Shown here: in pieces, positions 8,895 through 17,245 of the stretch
Layout: every line of letters starts with the position of its first letter
How positions within the stretch are numbered: the stretch's first letter is position 1
Program-made: the position numbers and the translations under genes
The notes under the pieces: generated by a model
Database searches by the model: none
What the model was told of the DNA's origin: nothing
Seen by the model: only the letters and a program-made list of their open reading frames with translations
Assembly (NCBI GenBank): GCA_963806395.1
Contig: CAWDYI010000021.1
Span: forward strand, 62,001 to 126,000
Length of the DNA: 64,000 nucleotides
Direction of reading: 5' to 3'
DNA from: DASSUW01 sp963806395
GTDB taxonomy: Bacteria; Actinomycetota; Thermoleophilia; Solirubrobacterales; Solirubrobacteraceae

Positions 8895-9551
8895 GTGTCG
8901 GTGAAGGATTCGCTCCGGGAGGCGTCGCACCGCGTCCGCATGGCCGCGACCGTGCGCCGGCTGCGCCGCGCCGCGCCGACGTTCGAGTTCGGCGGTCGCG
9001 AGCGGCCCCTGTTCGTGCACCGCTACAACGCGACGTGGCAGAACGAGCGCGCGGTGGAGATGCCGCTCGTGCTCGAGGCGCTCGACGCCTCCCCGCTGCT
9101 GGAGATCGGCAACGTCCTCGCCCACTACGGCCACCGCGGGCACGTGGTCGTCGACAAGTACGAGCGCGCGCCCGGGGTCCTGAACGTCGACGCGCTGGAC
9201 TTCGCGCCGCCCGAGCGGTTCGCGCGGATCGTGTCGCTCTCGACGATCGAGCACATGGGCTTCGACGAGGAGGTCCGGGACGAGGGCAAGCCACGCCGCG
9301 CGGTCGCGCACCTCCGCTCGCTGCTCGCGCCCGGCGGGCGGATGCTGGTGACCTTCCCGCTCGGCTACAACCCGGCCGCCGACGAGCTCGCCGCGCCGGA
9401 CGCCGGAGCCTTCGACGAGATCGCCTACCTGCGCCGCACCGGCGAGCTGGAGTGGGCCGAGGCGAGCTGGCCGGAGGTCCGCGGCGCACCGTACGGCGAG
9501 CCGTTCCCGGCCGGCAATGTCGTCGTCATCGGGGTGGCGCGCGGTCCGTAG
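8895..9551 (+). CDS. Predicted class I SAM-dependent methyltransferase-like protein
   Basis: A 218-residue protein with the order of a Rossmann methyltransferase: LLEIGNVLAHYG (motif I position), VVVDKYERAPGVLNVDALDF (motif II and III), RIVSLSTIEHMGFDEE and LRSLLAPGGRMLVTFPLGYNP (motif V-VI). The glycine-rich motif I is degenerate (EIGN rather than DxGxGxG), so SAM binding may be altered. SxSTIEHxG is shared with the next methyltransferase gene. Starts at GTG. It sits inside the polysaccharide cluster and may methylate a sugar, but the substrate is a guess. Confidence 0.65.
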   Translation: MSVKDSLREASHRVRMAATVRRLRRAAPTFEFGGRERPLFVHRYNATWQNERAVEMPLVLEALDASPLLEIGNVLAHYGHRGHVVVDKYERAPGVLNVDALDFAPPERFARIVSLSTIEHMGFDEEVRDEGKPRRAVAHLRSLLAPGGRMLVTFPLGYNPAADELAAPDAGAFDEIAYLRRTGELEWAEASWPEVRGAPYGEPFPAGNVVVIGVARGP

Positions 9552-9561
9552 CGCCGGGCGG

Positions 9562-9616
9562 GTGCGCATTTCTCACCAATCGACGCCTCGCCGAGATCGC
9601 GTGGTGAGAAACGCAC
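9562..9616. repeat. Long hairpin 1 (TCTCACCA/TGGTGAGA arms)
   Basis: The arm GGTGCGCATTTCTCACCA (9561-9578) pairs with TGGTGAGAAACGCACC (9602-9617) to give about 16 base pairs with one two-base bulge and a 23-base apical region. It lies in the 184-base gap between two methyltransferase genes and is followed directly by a second hairpin of the same design. Confidence 0.6.
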
Positions 9617-9624
9617 CGCCACGG

Positions 9625-9675
9625 AGCACAACTCACCACACTCCGTTTCGAGACTCGTCGAGTGGTGAGTTGTGC
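9625..9675. repeat. Long hairpin 2 (ACTCACCA/TGGTGAGT arms)
   Basis: GCACAACTCACCACACTC (9625-9642) pairs with GAGTGGTGAGTTGTGC (9660-9675), a 16-base-pair stem with one small bulge. It shares the CTCACCA/TGGTGAG core and overall size with hairpin 1 but not the outer sequence, as if compensatory changes had preserved the fold. It lies 46 bases upstream of the -10-like hexamer of the following gene. Confidence 0.6.
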
Positions 9676-9721
9676 ACACCCAGCGGGGTGACGTTTGCCG
9701 AGTCCGCCACCGCGCGCCGTC

Positions 9722-9727
9722 TACGCT
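9722..9727 (+). promoter_or_regulatory. -10-like TACGCT before methyltransferase gene
   Basis: TACGCT ends eight bases before the GTG start at 9736, the same spacing seen at many gene starts in this window. It supports the GTG start and a leaderless or near-leaderless transcript. Confidence 0.4.
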
Positions 9728-9735
9728 GCCCAGCG

Positions 9736-10611
9736 GTGCTGACCCGCCAGTACGCCAAGGTGTGCGAGCTCGAGGACTTCGCGGACCCCGAGCTGGGGGC
9801 GCTGATCGAGGAGATCGACCCCGAGTCGCACCCGTCGCGGCCGCATCGCAAGCCGTGGGAGTTCGCGATGGGGGCGCTGTTCCTGCGTGACGCCGGCCGG
9901 CTCGGCGGCGACGCCGAGATCCTCGATGTCGGGGCCGGATCGGAGCCGATCGTGTACTGGCTCGCCCAGCGGGCGCGGCGCGTGGTCGCCGTCGACATCT
10001 ACGGTCGCGGCGACTTCGGCGAGCGTGAGGCGGCCGCGTCGATGCTCGCCGAGCCCGCCTCGCACGCGCCGTACGACTACCCGGCCGAGCGGCTCGAGGT
10101 CCGCGACATGGACGCCCGCCGGCTGGACTTCCCGGACGCGAGCTTCGACGCCGTCGTGTCGTTCTCGTCGATCGAGCACTTCGGCTCGCCGGGCGACATC
10201 GCCTCCGCCGCGCGCGAGATCGGGCGGGTGCTGCGGCCGGGCGGTCATGCGCTGCTGGTCACGGAGCTGTTCGTGGAGCACCATCCGGTCGACCGCGCGC
10301 CGGTGCTCGCGGCGGTGCGCGCGCTGACGCTCGGCCGCCGCTGCTCGGGCGCGACGTTGCGGGTGCGGGGGATCGCGGAATGCTTCACGCCGCGCGAGCT
10401 GCGCACGCGGCTGATCGGCCCGAGCGGCCTCGACCTGATGCAGCCGCTCGCCGTCACGCAGTCGCCGCAGTCGCGCGAGAACGTCCACACGATCGAGCCG
10501 GACGGGACCGTCAGCTCCTCCACCGGAAGCCCGTATCCGCACCTCGCGGTCCGGGCCCACCTCTCGACGTTCAGCTCCGTCTGCCTGCCGCTCGTGAAGC
10601 CCGCAGCCTGA
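9736..10611 (+). CDS. Class I SAM-dependent methyltransferase
   Basis: A 291-residue methyltransferase of the type-11 kind. It shows ILDVGAGSEPIVYWLA (SAM-binding motif I), VVAVDIYG (acidic motif II), RDMDARRLDFPDASFDAVVSF (motifs III-IV; longest quoted part cut here) and a VLRPGGHALLV post-motif. SFSSIEHFG resembles the preceding gene. The GTG start at 9736 is chosen because it follows a TACGCT hexamer by eight bases and avoids translating the upstream hairpins. The last 41 bases overlap the convergent flippase gene. Probable role: methylation of a glycan or sugar nucleotide. Confidence 0.75.
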   Translation: MLTRQYAKVCELEDFADPELGALIEEIDPESHPSRPHRKPWEFAMGALFLRDAGRLGGDAEILDVGAGSEPIVYWLAQRARRVVAVDIYGRGDFGEREAAASMLAEPASHAPYDYPAERLEVRDMDARRLDFPDASFDAVVSFSSIEHFGSPGDIASAAREIGRVLRPGGHALLVTELFVEHHPVDRAPVLAAVRALTLGRRCSGATLRVRGIAECFTPRELRTRLIGPSGLDLMQPLAVTQSPQSRENVHTIEPDGTVSSSTGSPYPHLAVRAHLSTFSSVCLPLVKPAA

Positions 10612-12064
10612 CGAGCGCCTCCCGCGCCTCCACGATCAGCTCGTCCGGGACCGCCCGCAGCAGCAGCGCCAGCGCCGCGAACAGCGCCAGCGCGATCACC
10701 GCCTCGACCGCCGACGGGAGCTCGAGCAGCAGGGCGGCGCCGACGGCGACGCCCGCGGCCACCAAGACCCGCGGCACGATCGCGAGCGAGAACCCGCGCC
10801 GGAGCTCGCCCGAGCGCGCCAGCGCGACGGCGCCCAGCAGCGCCAGCGCACCCTCCGACAGCGCCGTCGCCACCGCCGCACCGCGCGCGCCGTGGTCGGG
10901 GATCAGCAGCACGCCCGCGACCCCGACGACCACGAGCGCGCCCGCGTTCATGACCAGCACGGCGCGGTGGCGGCGCACCGCCAGCAGCGCATAGCCGAAC
11001 ACCGACCCGGTGAACGCCGCCAGCAGCGCGACGGCGTGCCACCGCAGCACCACGGCGGCCGGGGCGAACTCCTCGCCCGCCACCACGTCGATCACGAACT
11101 GCGCGCCGACGCCGAGCCCGATCGCCACCACCGTGCCGAGCAGCAGCGACGCCTCGAACGTCCGCTGGACCGCGTAGCGCAGCCGGTCGACGTCGTCGGA
11201 CGCCGCGCGCGAGAAGATCGGGAACGCGGCGCCGATCGCGAGCTGCGGCACCACGACCAGCACCTCGACGATCCGGAACGACGCGCCGAAGTAGCCGGTC
11301 TGAACCGGATCGGAGAGCTGGTCGACCATCAGGATGCTGAGCCGGAAGTAGACTGCGCCGACCGCGGCCGCGAGCGCGAACGGGAGCGTGTCGCGCAGCA
11401 GCCCGCGCCACACCGCGGGCTCGTACGCGGGCCGCGCCGGGACGCCGTGCACGAGCCGCGCCGTGACCGCGAGCGCCGCGCCGGCCGCGACCGTCACCAC
11501 GAAGAAGAACGGGAGCAGCTCGGCGCCCAGGACGACGAGCACGACGATCCCGACCGCGGTCAGCACCTGCCGCAGGCCGTCCACCACGGTCACCCACCCG
11601 AACCGGAGCTCGACCACGAGGATCGTCGCCAGCGCGCTCTGCAGCGCGGTCAGGACGAGGCCGACGCCGGCGATCGCGGTGCCGAGAATCAGCACCTCGT
11701 CGTAGCCGGCGAGCACCGCGTACGCGCAGGCGAGCAGGGCGCCGGTGGTCGTGAAGACGAGCCGCAGGCCGAGCAGGTTGCGCAGCAGGCGGCCGCGCTC
11801 GATGCCCCCCCGGGCCGCGAGCTCGCGCACGCCGATCGTCGACAGCCCGGCATCGGTGATGCCGCCGAACAGGGTCACGAGCGAGAGCACCAGCACGTAG
11901 CGGCCGGAGTCGTCGACGCCGAGGTGGCGGAACAGCGCCGCGGCCGAGCCGACCGTCAGCAGCACGCCGACGGCGTAGCCGGCGACGCGCAGCGCGCCGC
12001 CGCGGATCGCCGCGGGCCCGGCTGCGGTGGTGCCGAGGAGGTCCGGGTCGCCGGCCGAGGTCAC
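10571..12064 (-). CDS. Wzx-type polysaccharide flippase (MOP superfamily)
   Basis: A 497-residue integral membrane protein with 12 or more hydrophobic segments distributed along its length, typical of O-antigen/teichuronic flippases. The early RGGALRVAGYAVG and LFRHLGVDDSGRYVLVLSL blocks match the first two helices of the MATE/MOP family. It would move lipid-linked glycan repeat units across the membrane. The GTG start at 12064 lies 27 bases from the divergent FkbM gene; a TAAGCT hexamer on the minus strand (12079-12074) is nine bases upstream. Its 3' end overlaps the convergent methyltransferase by 41 bases. Confidence 0.85.
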   Translation of the reverse strand: MTSAGDPDLLGTTAAGPAAIRGGALRVAGYAVGVLLTVGSAAALFRHLGVDDSGRYVLVLSLVTLFGGITDAGLSTIGVRELAARGGIERGRLLRNLLGLRLVFTTTGALLACAYAVLAGYDEVLILGTAIAGVGLVLTALQSALATILVVELRFGWVTVVDGLRQVLTAVGIVVLVVLGAELLPFFFVVTVAAGAALAVTARLVHGVPARPAYEPAVWRGLLRDTLPFALAAAVGAVYFRLSILMVDQLSDPVQTGYFGASFRIVEVLVVVPQLAIGAAFPIFSRAASDDVDRLRYAVQRTFEASLLLGTVVAIGLGVGAQFVIDVVAGEEFAPAAVVLRWHAVALLAAFTGSVFGYALLAVRRHRAVLVMNAGALVVVGVAGVLLIPDHGARGAAVATALSEGALALLGAVALARSGELRRGFSLAIVPRVLVAAGVAVGAALLLELPSAVEAVIALALFAALALLLRAVPDELIVEAREALVRLRASRAAGRRS

Positions 12065-12091
12065 AGGCCGGAGAGCTTATGGTTGGCGCCG
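12065..12091. promoter_or_regulatory. 27-base divergent promoter with overlapping -10-like hexamers
   Basis: TAAGCT (minus strand, 12079-12074) and TATGGT (plus strand, 12078-12083) overlap by two bases and lie nine and eight bases before their respective GTG starts. The two promoters would compete for the same DNA. Confidence 0.45.
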
Positions 12092-12904
12092 GTGCCCCCC
12101 GCCGCCGCCCGCCGCCTGCTGACCCATCCGCGCGTCGAGCCGGTGGTCTCGACCGCACTGCTGGCGCGACTGGTCGCGAACCCGGCGCGCTTCGCGCTCG
12201 CCGAGCTCGCCGGCCGCGGCCGCGTCGTCACGCACCGCGTCCGCCGCGGAGGCGCGATCGTGGTGCTCGAGCACGGGACACCCGACGTGCAGGCGTTCGA
12301 CGAGCTCTTCTACCAGCAGATCTACGCGCCGCCGCCGGAGGTGGAAGCGGCCGTCGCGGCGCTCGGGCGCGCGCCGAAGATCCTCGACGTGGGCGCGAAC
12401 ATCGGCCTCTTCGGCGCATGGGCGCTCGCGCGCTGGCCGGGAGCGGAGATCGATGCGTTCGAGCCCGACCCGCGCAACGCCGCGATGCACCGCCGGGCGA
12501 TCGCGGCGAGCGGCCGCGGCGGCGCGTGGCGCCTGCACGAGACCGCGGCGACGGTGGCCGACGGCGAGATGCGGTTCGTCACCGGCCGCTACGCGATGAG
12601 CGGCCCGGCGACGGACGCGGACCCGGATGCCACATCCGTCCCGGCACGCGACGTGCTGCCGCTGCTCGAGCGCGCCGACCTCGTCAAGATCGACGCCGAG
12701 GGCAGCGAGTGGGCGATCCTCGACGATCCCCGGTTCGCCGCCACCGCCGCGCGCGCCATCGCGCTCGAGTACCACCCCGAGCTGTGCCCGGAGCCGGAGC
12801 CGCGCGCGGCCGCTGTCGGCCGGCTGCGCGCCGCGGGCTTCTCGCTCCGGCACGTCCCGACGCACGCCCCGCCCGGCTACGGCTCGCTGTGGGGATGGCG
12901 CTAG
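12092..12904 (+). CDS. FkbM-family methyltransferase
   Basis: A 270-residue methyltransferase. The SAM-binding motif ILDVGANIGLFGAWA and the following IDAFEPDPRN are diagnostic for the FkbM family, as is LVKIDAEGSEWAIL. Members O-methylate sugars and other small molecules. The GTG start at 12092 lies eight bases after a TATGGT hexamer. It is followed after 11 bases by the UDP-sugar dehydrogenase, so the two may be co-transcribed, although that gene also has its own hexamer. Likely decorates the surface glycan; substrate unknown. Confidence 0.85.
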   Translation: MPPAAARRLLTHPRVEPVVSTALLARLVANPARFALAELAGRGRVVTHRVRRGGAIVVLEHGTPDVQAFDELFYQQIYAPPPEVEAAVAALGRAPKILDVGANIGLFGAWALARWPGAEIDAFEPDPRNAAMHRRAIAASGRGGAWRLHETAATVADGEMRFVTGRYAMSGPATDADPDATSVPARDVLPLLERADLVKIDAEGSEWAILDDPRFAATAARAIALEYHPELCPEPEPRAAAVGRLRAAGFSLRHVPTHAPPGYGSLWGWR

Positions 12905-12915
12905 CCTGCTCGGCC

Positions 12916-14154
12916 GTGAGCATCGGAATCGTTGGATTGGGATACGTCGGCGTGCCGCTGGCCGTCGCCTTCGCGGAAGCGGGGCAGGACGTCGTCGGCG
13001 TGGACGTCGACCACGCCCGCGTGGCCGCGCTGACCGAGGGCCGCTCCCCGATCGAGGACGTGTCCGACGAGCGCCTGCAGTCGGTTCGCGAGCGCTGCAC
13101 CTTCAGCACGCGCTATCGCGACCTGCACGAGACCGACGCGATCCTCGTCTGCGTCCCGACCCCGCTGACGCGCAACCGCGAGCCCGATCTCGGCCCGCTG
13201 CTGTCCTCCGCACGCGCGCTGGCCGACGTCGTCGCGCGCGACCAGGTCGTGGTGCTCGAGTCGACCTCGTTCCCCGGCACCACGCGCGAGCACCTGGTGC
13301 CGCTGCTCGAGGAGTCCGGCCTGCGCGCGGGCGAGGACTTCGCGCTCGCGTTCTCGCCCGAGCGCGTCGACCCCGGCCGCACCGACCACACGATGCGCAC
13401 CACCCCGAAGGTCGTCGGCGGGCTCACGCCGCACTGCACCGAGCGTGCCGCCGCCATCTACGCGCAGGTCTGCGACGAGATCGTCCCGGTCTCGACGCCC
13501 GAGGTGGCCGAGCTCTCGAAGCTGCTGGAGAACATCTTCCGCTCGGTCAACATCGCGCTGGTCAACGAGCTGGCGATCCTCTGCGACCGCATGGGCATCG
13601 ACATCTGGGAGGTGATCGACGCCGCCGCGACCAAGCCGTACGGGTTCATGCGCTTCGATCCCGGCCCCGGCATGGGCGGCCACTGCCTCCCGGTCGATCC
13701 GTTCTACCTGGCGTGGAAGGCGCGCGAGTTCGATCTCTCGATCGAGTTCATCGAGCTCGCCGGCAAGGTCAACCAGCGGATGCCGGCGTTCTGCGTGGAG
13801 AAGATCGAGCGCGCGCTGAACGACGAGCGCAAGCCGGTGCGCGGCTCACGCGTGCTGCTGCTCGGCATCTCGTACAAGGCCGGCGTCGGCGACCTGCGCG
13901 AGTCGCCCGCGCTGAAGATCATCCGGCTGCTGCGCGAGCTCGGCGCCGACGTGCGCTACCACGACCCGCACGTGCCGGAGCTGCCCGAGCACGAGCTGCT
14001 CAGCATGCCGCTCGACCAGGCGCTCGACGGCATCGACCTCGCCGTCATCGTCACGGCGCACCCGGGCGTCGACCACGGACGCGTCGTCGAGCAGGCGCCG
14101 CAGGTGCTCGACCTGCGCGGCACGACGCGCCACCTCGGCGTCCCTCAGCTGTAG
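12916..14154 (+). CDS. UDP-N-acetylhexosamine 6-dehydrogenase (WecC/WbpA type)
   Basis: A 412-residue NAD-dependent nucleotide-sugar dehydrogenase that oxidises C6 to a uronic acid in two steps. It shows GIVGLGYVGVPLA (NAD-binding), CVPTPLTRNREPDL, EVAELSKLLENIFRSVNIAL and the catalytic cysteine in GMGGHCLPVDPFYL (C257); the latter plus WKAREFD resemble UDP-GlcNAc or UDP-ManNAc dehydrogenases more than UDP-glucose dehydrogenase. The GTG at 12916 is preceded by TAGCCT (12902-12907) at eight bases; an in-frame ATG at 12895 would extend it into the FkbM gene. The 3' end overlaps the convergent GT4 by 10 bases. Confidence 0.9.
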   Translation: MSIGIVGLGYVGVPLAVAFAEAGQDVVGVDVDHARVAALTEGRSPIEDVSDERLQSVRERCTFSTRYRDLHETDAILVCVPTPLTRNREPDLGPLLSSARALADVVARDQVVVLESTSFPGTTREHLVPLLEESGLRAGEDFALAFSPERVDPGRTDHTMRTTPKVVGGLTPHCTERAAAIYAQVCDEIVPVSTPEVAELSKLLENIFRSVNIALVNELAILCDRMGIDIWEVIDAAATKPYGFMRFDPGPGMGGHCLPVDPFYLAWKAREFDLSIEFIELAGKVNQRMPAFCVEKIERALNDERKPVRGSRVLLLGISYKAGVGDLRESPALKIIRLLRELGADVRYHDPHVPELPEHELLSMPLDQALDGIDLAVIVTAHPGVDHGRVVEQAPQVLDLRGTTRHLGVPQL

Positions 14155-15249
14155 ACGCGGCGCAGTGCCTTTGCGACGACGGCCGGGAGCGGTGCGCTCG
14201 CGCACGGCTGCGAGCGCCCGCTCGCCCGCCACGGCGTCGCCCCACAGCGATCGCACTCGCGCGGTGAGCGCGTCGACGTCGCCGCGTGGGTACAGGCCCT
14301 CGCCCGGCACCAGCTCGGCGAGCCCGCCGGCGCGGGCGGCGGCCACCGGCAGGCCCGCCGCCATCGCCTCCAGCGCCGCCAGCGGCAGGATCTCCTCGTA
14401 GCGCGACGGCACGATCGCGATCGCCGCCGCACGCCGTAGCGCCGCCAGCTCCGCGGGCGCGATGCGGCCGGTGAACGTGACGTCCGACCCCGCCGCGAGC
14501 GCGCGCAGCTCGTCCATCTGCGGGCCGTCGCCGGCGATCGTGAGCGGCCGGCCGATCGCCGCGCACGCCGTGATCGCGTCGGCGAAGCCCTTCTCCGGCG
14601 TGAGCCTTCCGGCGGCGAGCGCAAAGCCCCCATCCGCCGCGGCCGAGCCCGCCGCGAACTCGCGCTGCACCGAGGCGATCACGTGCGCCCGGTCGAACAC
14701 CGGCGCGCCGAGTTCCCGCAACCTGGCGAGCGCGAATGAGCTCGGCACGACGAACGCATCCACGCACTCCGCCAGCCGCCGCTGCCACAGCGCCAGCGAC
14801 GCGCCGTAGACGACCGCCTCGGCACGCGAGCCACGGCAGTTGTGCCGAACGCCCGGGAGCGTGTTGCGGCCGTGGCAGCGCGTGCAGTCCTCGCCGTCGG
14901 TGAAGCACGTGCCGACCGCGCACACGAGCCGGTAGTTGTGGAGGTGCAGGACGACGCGCGCTCCGGCGTCGCGGGCCGCCGCCAGCGCGCGCCAGCCGAA
15001 CCCGGGATGGACGTTGTGGGCGTGCACGACGCGGGCACCGGTCCTCTGCACCATGTCCGCCACCGCCGCCGGGCGCAGGCCGCCCGCGAGCAGGCCCGCG
15101 GCCGCGCGCCGCGGGCTCAGCGACGCCGAGTCGCGCTCCAGCACGGACACCGGCTCGCCCAGCTCGGTGCGGATCAGCCACGCGAGGTCCTCGACCGCGC
15201 GTTCCTCGCCACCGGGGACCCGGTAGCGGTTGTGCAGGAGGAGGATCAG
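14145..15249 (-). CDS. GT4 glycosyltransferase with Cys cluster; C-terminal frameshift
   Basis: A GT4 enzyme of about 367 residues opening LILLLHNRYRVPGGEER. It contains four cysteines in CFTDGEDCTRCHGRN and RHNCRG, a zinc-like cluster found in a subset of GT4s, and EEILPLAALEAMAAGLP as donor site. The frame runs past its expected end into the neighbouring dehydrogenase; removing one base in the GGG run at 14185-14187 gives a normal ending (AVVAKALRRVYS, stop at 14145). The only start that fits the operon is CTG at 15249, overlapping the upstream stop as CTGA. The indel may be a sequencing error or a real mutation affecting only the last 16 residues or so. Confidence 0.75.
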
Positions 15250-16055
15250 CGGCCCAGCAGGCGGTCGAGCCGCCCTCCCCAGACCGCCACCTTGCGGTGC
15301 ACCGCCGGCATCAGCCGGCGCTGCGCGCGGGAGCGGATGTGCTTGCGGGCGAAGCGCGCGACGGACGGCGCGAGGTGCTCGGCGCGCGCGGCCTCCGCCG
15401 CGCCGTCGTGCTCGACGCGGACCGTCGGCAGGTAGAGCACGCGCCCGCCCGCGTGACGGATGCGCAGGAACAGGTCCTCCTCCTCCTTGTAGAGGAAGAA
15501 GCCGGTGTCGAAGCCGCCGAGCGCGTCGAACCAGCGCCGCGCGACGAGGCAGGCCGCGCCGGACACCCACGCGGCGTCGGTCGGCTCGTCGCGGCGGCGG
15601 TAGTGGCTGTGCCCCGCGGCCTGCGCGACGCGTGCGCGGAAGCCGTGCAGCTCCCCGTGGTCGCGCGGGTCGACCGACCCGTCGGCGCCGATCAGCTGCG
15701 GCCCGACCGCCGCCGCGCCCACGCCCGCGCGCAGCGCCGCGTGCAGCCGCGCGACCGTCGCCGGCTCGACGATCCGCGCGTCGGGGTTCAGGATCAGCAG
15801 CGCCGCCGCGTCGTGTCGCGTCGCCAGCCGGTTGTGGCCGGCGCCGAAGCCGAGGTTGCGCTCGGCGGTCTCGAACGCGACGTCCGGGTGCGCCCGCGCG
15901 AGGTCCGCCAGGTCGTCCCCGGAGGCGTTGTCGAGCACCAGCACGCGGTGCTCGAGCCCGCTGCCGCCGAGGTCCCCGAGCACCGTCTCGAGGCACGTCT
16001 GCAGCTGCCGGCGCGTGCGGTAGTTGACGACCTGGACGGCGACGTCGAGCGGCAC
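15246..16055 (-). CDS. GT2 glycosyltransferase (rhamnosyltransferase-like)
   Basis: A 269-residue GT-A enzyme. It begins LDVAVQVVNYRTRRQL, has VLDNASGDD, the RNLGFGAGHNRLA block, LILNPDARI (DxD-like site), and LGGFDTGFFLYKEEEDLFLR, all typical of WcaA/rhamnosyltransferase-type GT2 proteins. It starts at GTG, 20 bases from the divergent GT4, with TATGAT on the minus strand (16067-16062) six bases upstream. It is the first gene of a two-gene operon with the CTG-started GT4. Confidence 0.85.
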   Translation of the reverse strand: MPLDVAVQVVNYRTRRQLQTCLETVLGDLGGSGLEHRVLVLDNASGDDLADLARAHPDVAFETAERNLGFGAGHNRLATRHDAAALLILNPDARIVEPATVARLHAALRAGVGAAAVGPQLIGADGSVDPRDHGELHGFRARVAQAAGHSHYRRRDEPTDAAWVSGAACLVARRWFDALGGFDTGFFLYKEEEDLFLRIRHAGGRVLYLPTVRVEHDGAAEAARAEHLAPSVARFARKHIRSRAQRRLMPAVHRKVAVWGGRLDRLLGR

Positions 16056-16075
16056 GCCGCCATCATAGGTTCGCC
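16056..16075. promoter_or_regulatory. 20-base divergent promoter with overlapping -10-like hexamers
   Basis: TATGAT (minus, 16067-16062) and TAGGTT (plus, 16066-16071) overlap by two bases in the 20 bases between divergent start codons. They lie six and four bases before the starts, so any transcripts would be essentially leaderless. Confidence 0.45.
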
Positions 16076-17245
16076 ATGCGGGTCGCCATCGTCGCCGAGT
16101 ACTACCCCCGCGCCCACGATCCGGCGCTGGGCATCTGGGCGCACCGCCAGGCGGTGGCGACCGCCGCTGCGGGCGCCGACGTGCACGTGCTCGTCCTGCA
16201 CCGGCCGGTGCCGCCGCGCGCGGCGCTGCAGGCGCGCGACGGCACGGCGCTCACGGCACCGATGCGCCAGCCGCTGCGCGCCGATCTCGACGGCGTGCCC
16301 GTGACCTACGTCCCGTTCCTCGCCCCGCCGCGCCCGCGCACCTACGGCACGTGGGGGAGCTGGGCGGCGCCGTCGCTCGCGGTCGCGCTGCGCCGCCTGC
16401 GGCGCAAGTTCCGCTTCGACCTCGTCCACGCCCACTACGCCGCTCCGGCCGGCGACGCCGTGCGTCGCGCCGGCGTCCGCGTGCCACTCGCCGTCTCGGT
16501 CCACGGCGGCGACCTGCTCGCGGTCGCGCAGCGATCGCGGGCGGGCACGCGCGCCGTGCAAGGCGCCCTCTCCTCCGCCGCCGTGGTGCTCGCCAACTCG
16601 ACCGGGATGGCGCGGCGGGCGGAGGCGCTCGGGGCCGCGAACACGCGCGTGGTCCATCTCGGCAGCGACCTGCCGGCCGCGGTCCCGCCGGCCACTCCCG
16701 GACGGCTGGTGACGGTCGGCAGCCTGATCCGGCGCAAGCGCCACTCCGACGTGCTGCGCGCCATGTGGCTGCTGCGCGAAGCGCACCCGGACGTCGAGTG
16801 GGTCGTCGTCGGCGGCGGCCCGGAGCGCGAGCGGCTCGAGCGCCTCGCGAGCGAGCTGGATCTGGCCGGCCGGGTCCGCTTCACGGGCCCGCTCGCGCCG
16901 GACCGCGCGCTCGAGGAGGCGCGACGCAGCGCGGTGTTCGTGCTCCCGAGCGTCGACGAGGCGTTCGGCGTCTCCTACATCGAGGCGATGGCCGGCGCCG
17001 TGCCTGCGATCGGCTGCCGCGGCGAGGACGGCCCGGAGGAGATCGCCGCGGCCGGCCACGGGATCAGGCTGGTCGCGCCGGGCGACCCCGAGGACCTGGC
17101 GCGCGAGCTCGGCGAGCTGCTGGCGAGCGACGACTGGCGCCACGAGCTCGGCACGGCCGCGCGTGCGACGGTCGAGAGCGACTTCACCTGGGACGGGTGC
17201 GGGCGCGCGACGGTGGAGGCGTACGAGCAGGCGCTGGCCCGATGA
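16076..17245 (+). CDS. GT4 family glycosyltransferase
   Basis: A 389-residue GT4 enzyme, first gene of a three-gene operon (GT4, GT2, GT4). It starts MRVAIVAEYYPRAHDPALG, has HAHYAAPAGDAVRR and SVHGGD in the N-terminal domain, VGSLIRRKRHSDVL, and DEAFGVSYIEAMAGAVP as donor site. The ATG overlaps nothing upstream and ends in an ATGA overlap with the next gene. Probable role: sugar addition to the lipid-linked glycan on the cytoplasmic face. Confidence 0.87.
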   Translation: MRVAIVAEYYPRAHDPALGIWAHRQAVATAAAGADVHVLVLHRPVPPRAALQARDGTALTAPMRQPLRADLDGVPVTYVPFLAPPRPRTYGTWGSWAAPSLAVALRRLRRKFRFDLVHAHYAAPAGDAVRRAGVRVPLAVSVHGGDLLAVAQRSRAGTRAVQGALSSAAVVLANSTGMARRAEALGAANTRVVHLGSDLPAAVPPATPGRLVTVGSLIRRKRHSDVLRAMWLLREAHPDVEWVVVGGGPERERLERLASELDLAGRVRFTGPLAPDRALEEARRSAVFVLPSVDEAFGVSYIEAMAGAVPAIGCRGEDGPEEIAAAGHGIRLVAPGDPEDLARELGELLASDDWRHELGTAARATVESDFTWDGCGRATVEAYEQALAR

